From an uncultured Erythrobacter sp. (GTDB lineage: Bacteria; Pseudomonadota; Alphaproteobacteria; Sphingomonadales; Sphingomonadaceae): a DNA stretch of 64,000 bases. The DNA is taken from contig CANLVN010000001.1 in the NCBI GenBank assembly GCA_947494705.1, positions 1,054,001-1,118,000 of the forward strand. Direction: 5' to 3'. Shown here in pieces: positions 63,652 through 64,000 of this stretch. The number at the start of each line of letters is the position of its first letter. Position 1 is the stretch's first letter. The notes under the pieces were generated by a model. That model was given only the letters and a program-made list of their open reading frames with translations. It made no database searches and had not been told where the DNA came from. A program made the position numbers and the translations under genes.

Positions 63652-64000
63652 CTAGGTCAAGCCTTCGCGCAGGCTCAGGCTTCCATGGCCATAGAGGTAG
63701 TCGGGATCGAACTGGGCGAATTCTTCGAGCGCATCCCGGTCGGGTATCTCGACGCGATTGCGCATGACGTGAACGATGCCCTGTTCGCGCAGGCTCTTCA
63801 CCGCACGGTTGACGTGGATTGCGGTCACTCCGGCCATCTCGGCATATTGCGCTTGGGTCAGCGGTGTATCGAAGCCCGCTTCATCGCCCAACCCGACCAT
63901 TTGGAGTCGTCGCCAGATCTCGGCGAAAATGTGCGCCAGTCGCCGAGTCGTCGTGAGTTGCCCCAGCTTCATGACCCATTCGCGGTGCATCGCCGCATCG
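63652..64000 (-). CDS. Crp/Fnr-family regulator, N-terminus beyond window
   Basis: The last 115 residues of a second Crp/Fnr protein are visible, and the frame runs off the right edge. The winged helix reads LTQAQYAEMAGVTAIHVNRAVKSLREQGIVHVMRN and the tail FAQFDPDYLYGHGSLSLREGL. This parallels the neighbour's FTQIDLAEMCGVSAVHANRAVAKLREVEL and YAQFDAAYLYGDGPLNPG, so the two are paralogues in tandem on the same strand. The effector-binding barrel lies outside the window. Confidence 0.88.
   Translation of the reverse strand, partial: DAAMHREWVMKLGQLTTTRRLAHIFAEIWRRLQMVGLGDEAGFDTPLTQAQYAEMAGVTAIHVNRAVKSLREQGIVHVMRNRVEIPDRDALEEFAQFDPDYLYGHGSLSLREGLT

Overview
This 64 kb window comes from a GC-rich alphaproteobacterial chromosome. 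The gene families and their order point to Sphingomonadales, most likely Erythrobacteraceae (Erythrobacter, Qipengyuania or Altererythrobacter type). That is an inference from several features together: a zwf-edd-glk Entner-Doudoroff operon, many TonB-dependent receptors, the alphaproteobacterial ptsP / DUF465 / DUF1465 (RcdA family) neighbourhood, CpoB next to TilS, and a Ku-LigD pair.

Layout. Bases 1-3373 are the right edge of an integrated element: a truncated HEPN-like ORF, an unrecognised 454-residue protein, a tyrosine integrase, and a displaced 3' half of tRNA-Val(CAC) that marks the attachment site. Bases 3498-9281 hold accessory membrane and iron functions: a PKHD-type hydroxylase with a Fur-like box, an acidic repeat lipoprotein, and a TetR regulator divergent from a TonB receptor with clear palindromes between them. 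Bases 9427-14476 are housekeeping (serS, surE, a K+ channel with RCK domain, rimO). A 647-base gap follows that holds an eight-unit, helically phased GTGTRACC array.

Bases 15124-23081 hold a transglutaminase-like protein and the tightly coupled operon zwf-edd-glk-ppc-like, which feeds glucose into the Entner-Doudoroff route. Bases 23204-32621 carry envelope, tRNA and regulatory genes: L,D-transpeptidase, tilS, cpoB, rodZ, ptsP, two DUF465 proteins, rcdA and glpK. Bases 32679-45474 are mixed: MBL hydrolase, DUF4230, nadA, prolyl oligopeptidase, transporters, Old Yellow Enzyme, lipB and ArsC-like. Bases 45648-50679 hold a Fur-box-preceded siderophore receptor, an orphan [2Fe-2S] protein with an altered cluster motif, a class II aldolase and a MATE exporter.

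Bases 50739-59115 are a complete chemotaxis-like operon, cheA-cheW-cheY-cheB-cheR, followed by a GGDEF-EAL protein and a methyl-accepting protein with almost no periplasmic domain. Bases 59267-62633 are the Ku/LigD end-joining pair. The window ends in two Crp/Fnr paralogues in tandem, the second cut by the window edge.

The observations most worth checking are the phased GTGTRACC array, the PEP-carboxylase-like protein with altered catalytic motifs inside the Entner-Doudoroff operon, the degenerate receiver-like tail on CheA together with the c-di-GMP/MCP partners, the missing first Fe-S cysteine in the xanthine-oxidase-type small subunit, the tilS reading frame with no ordinary start codon, and the unknown cargo of the tRNA-Val island. 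I see no CRISPR array, rRNA, intact tRNA or intact insertion sequence.
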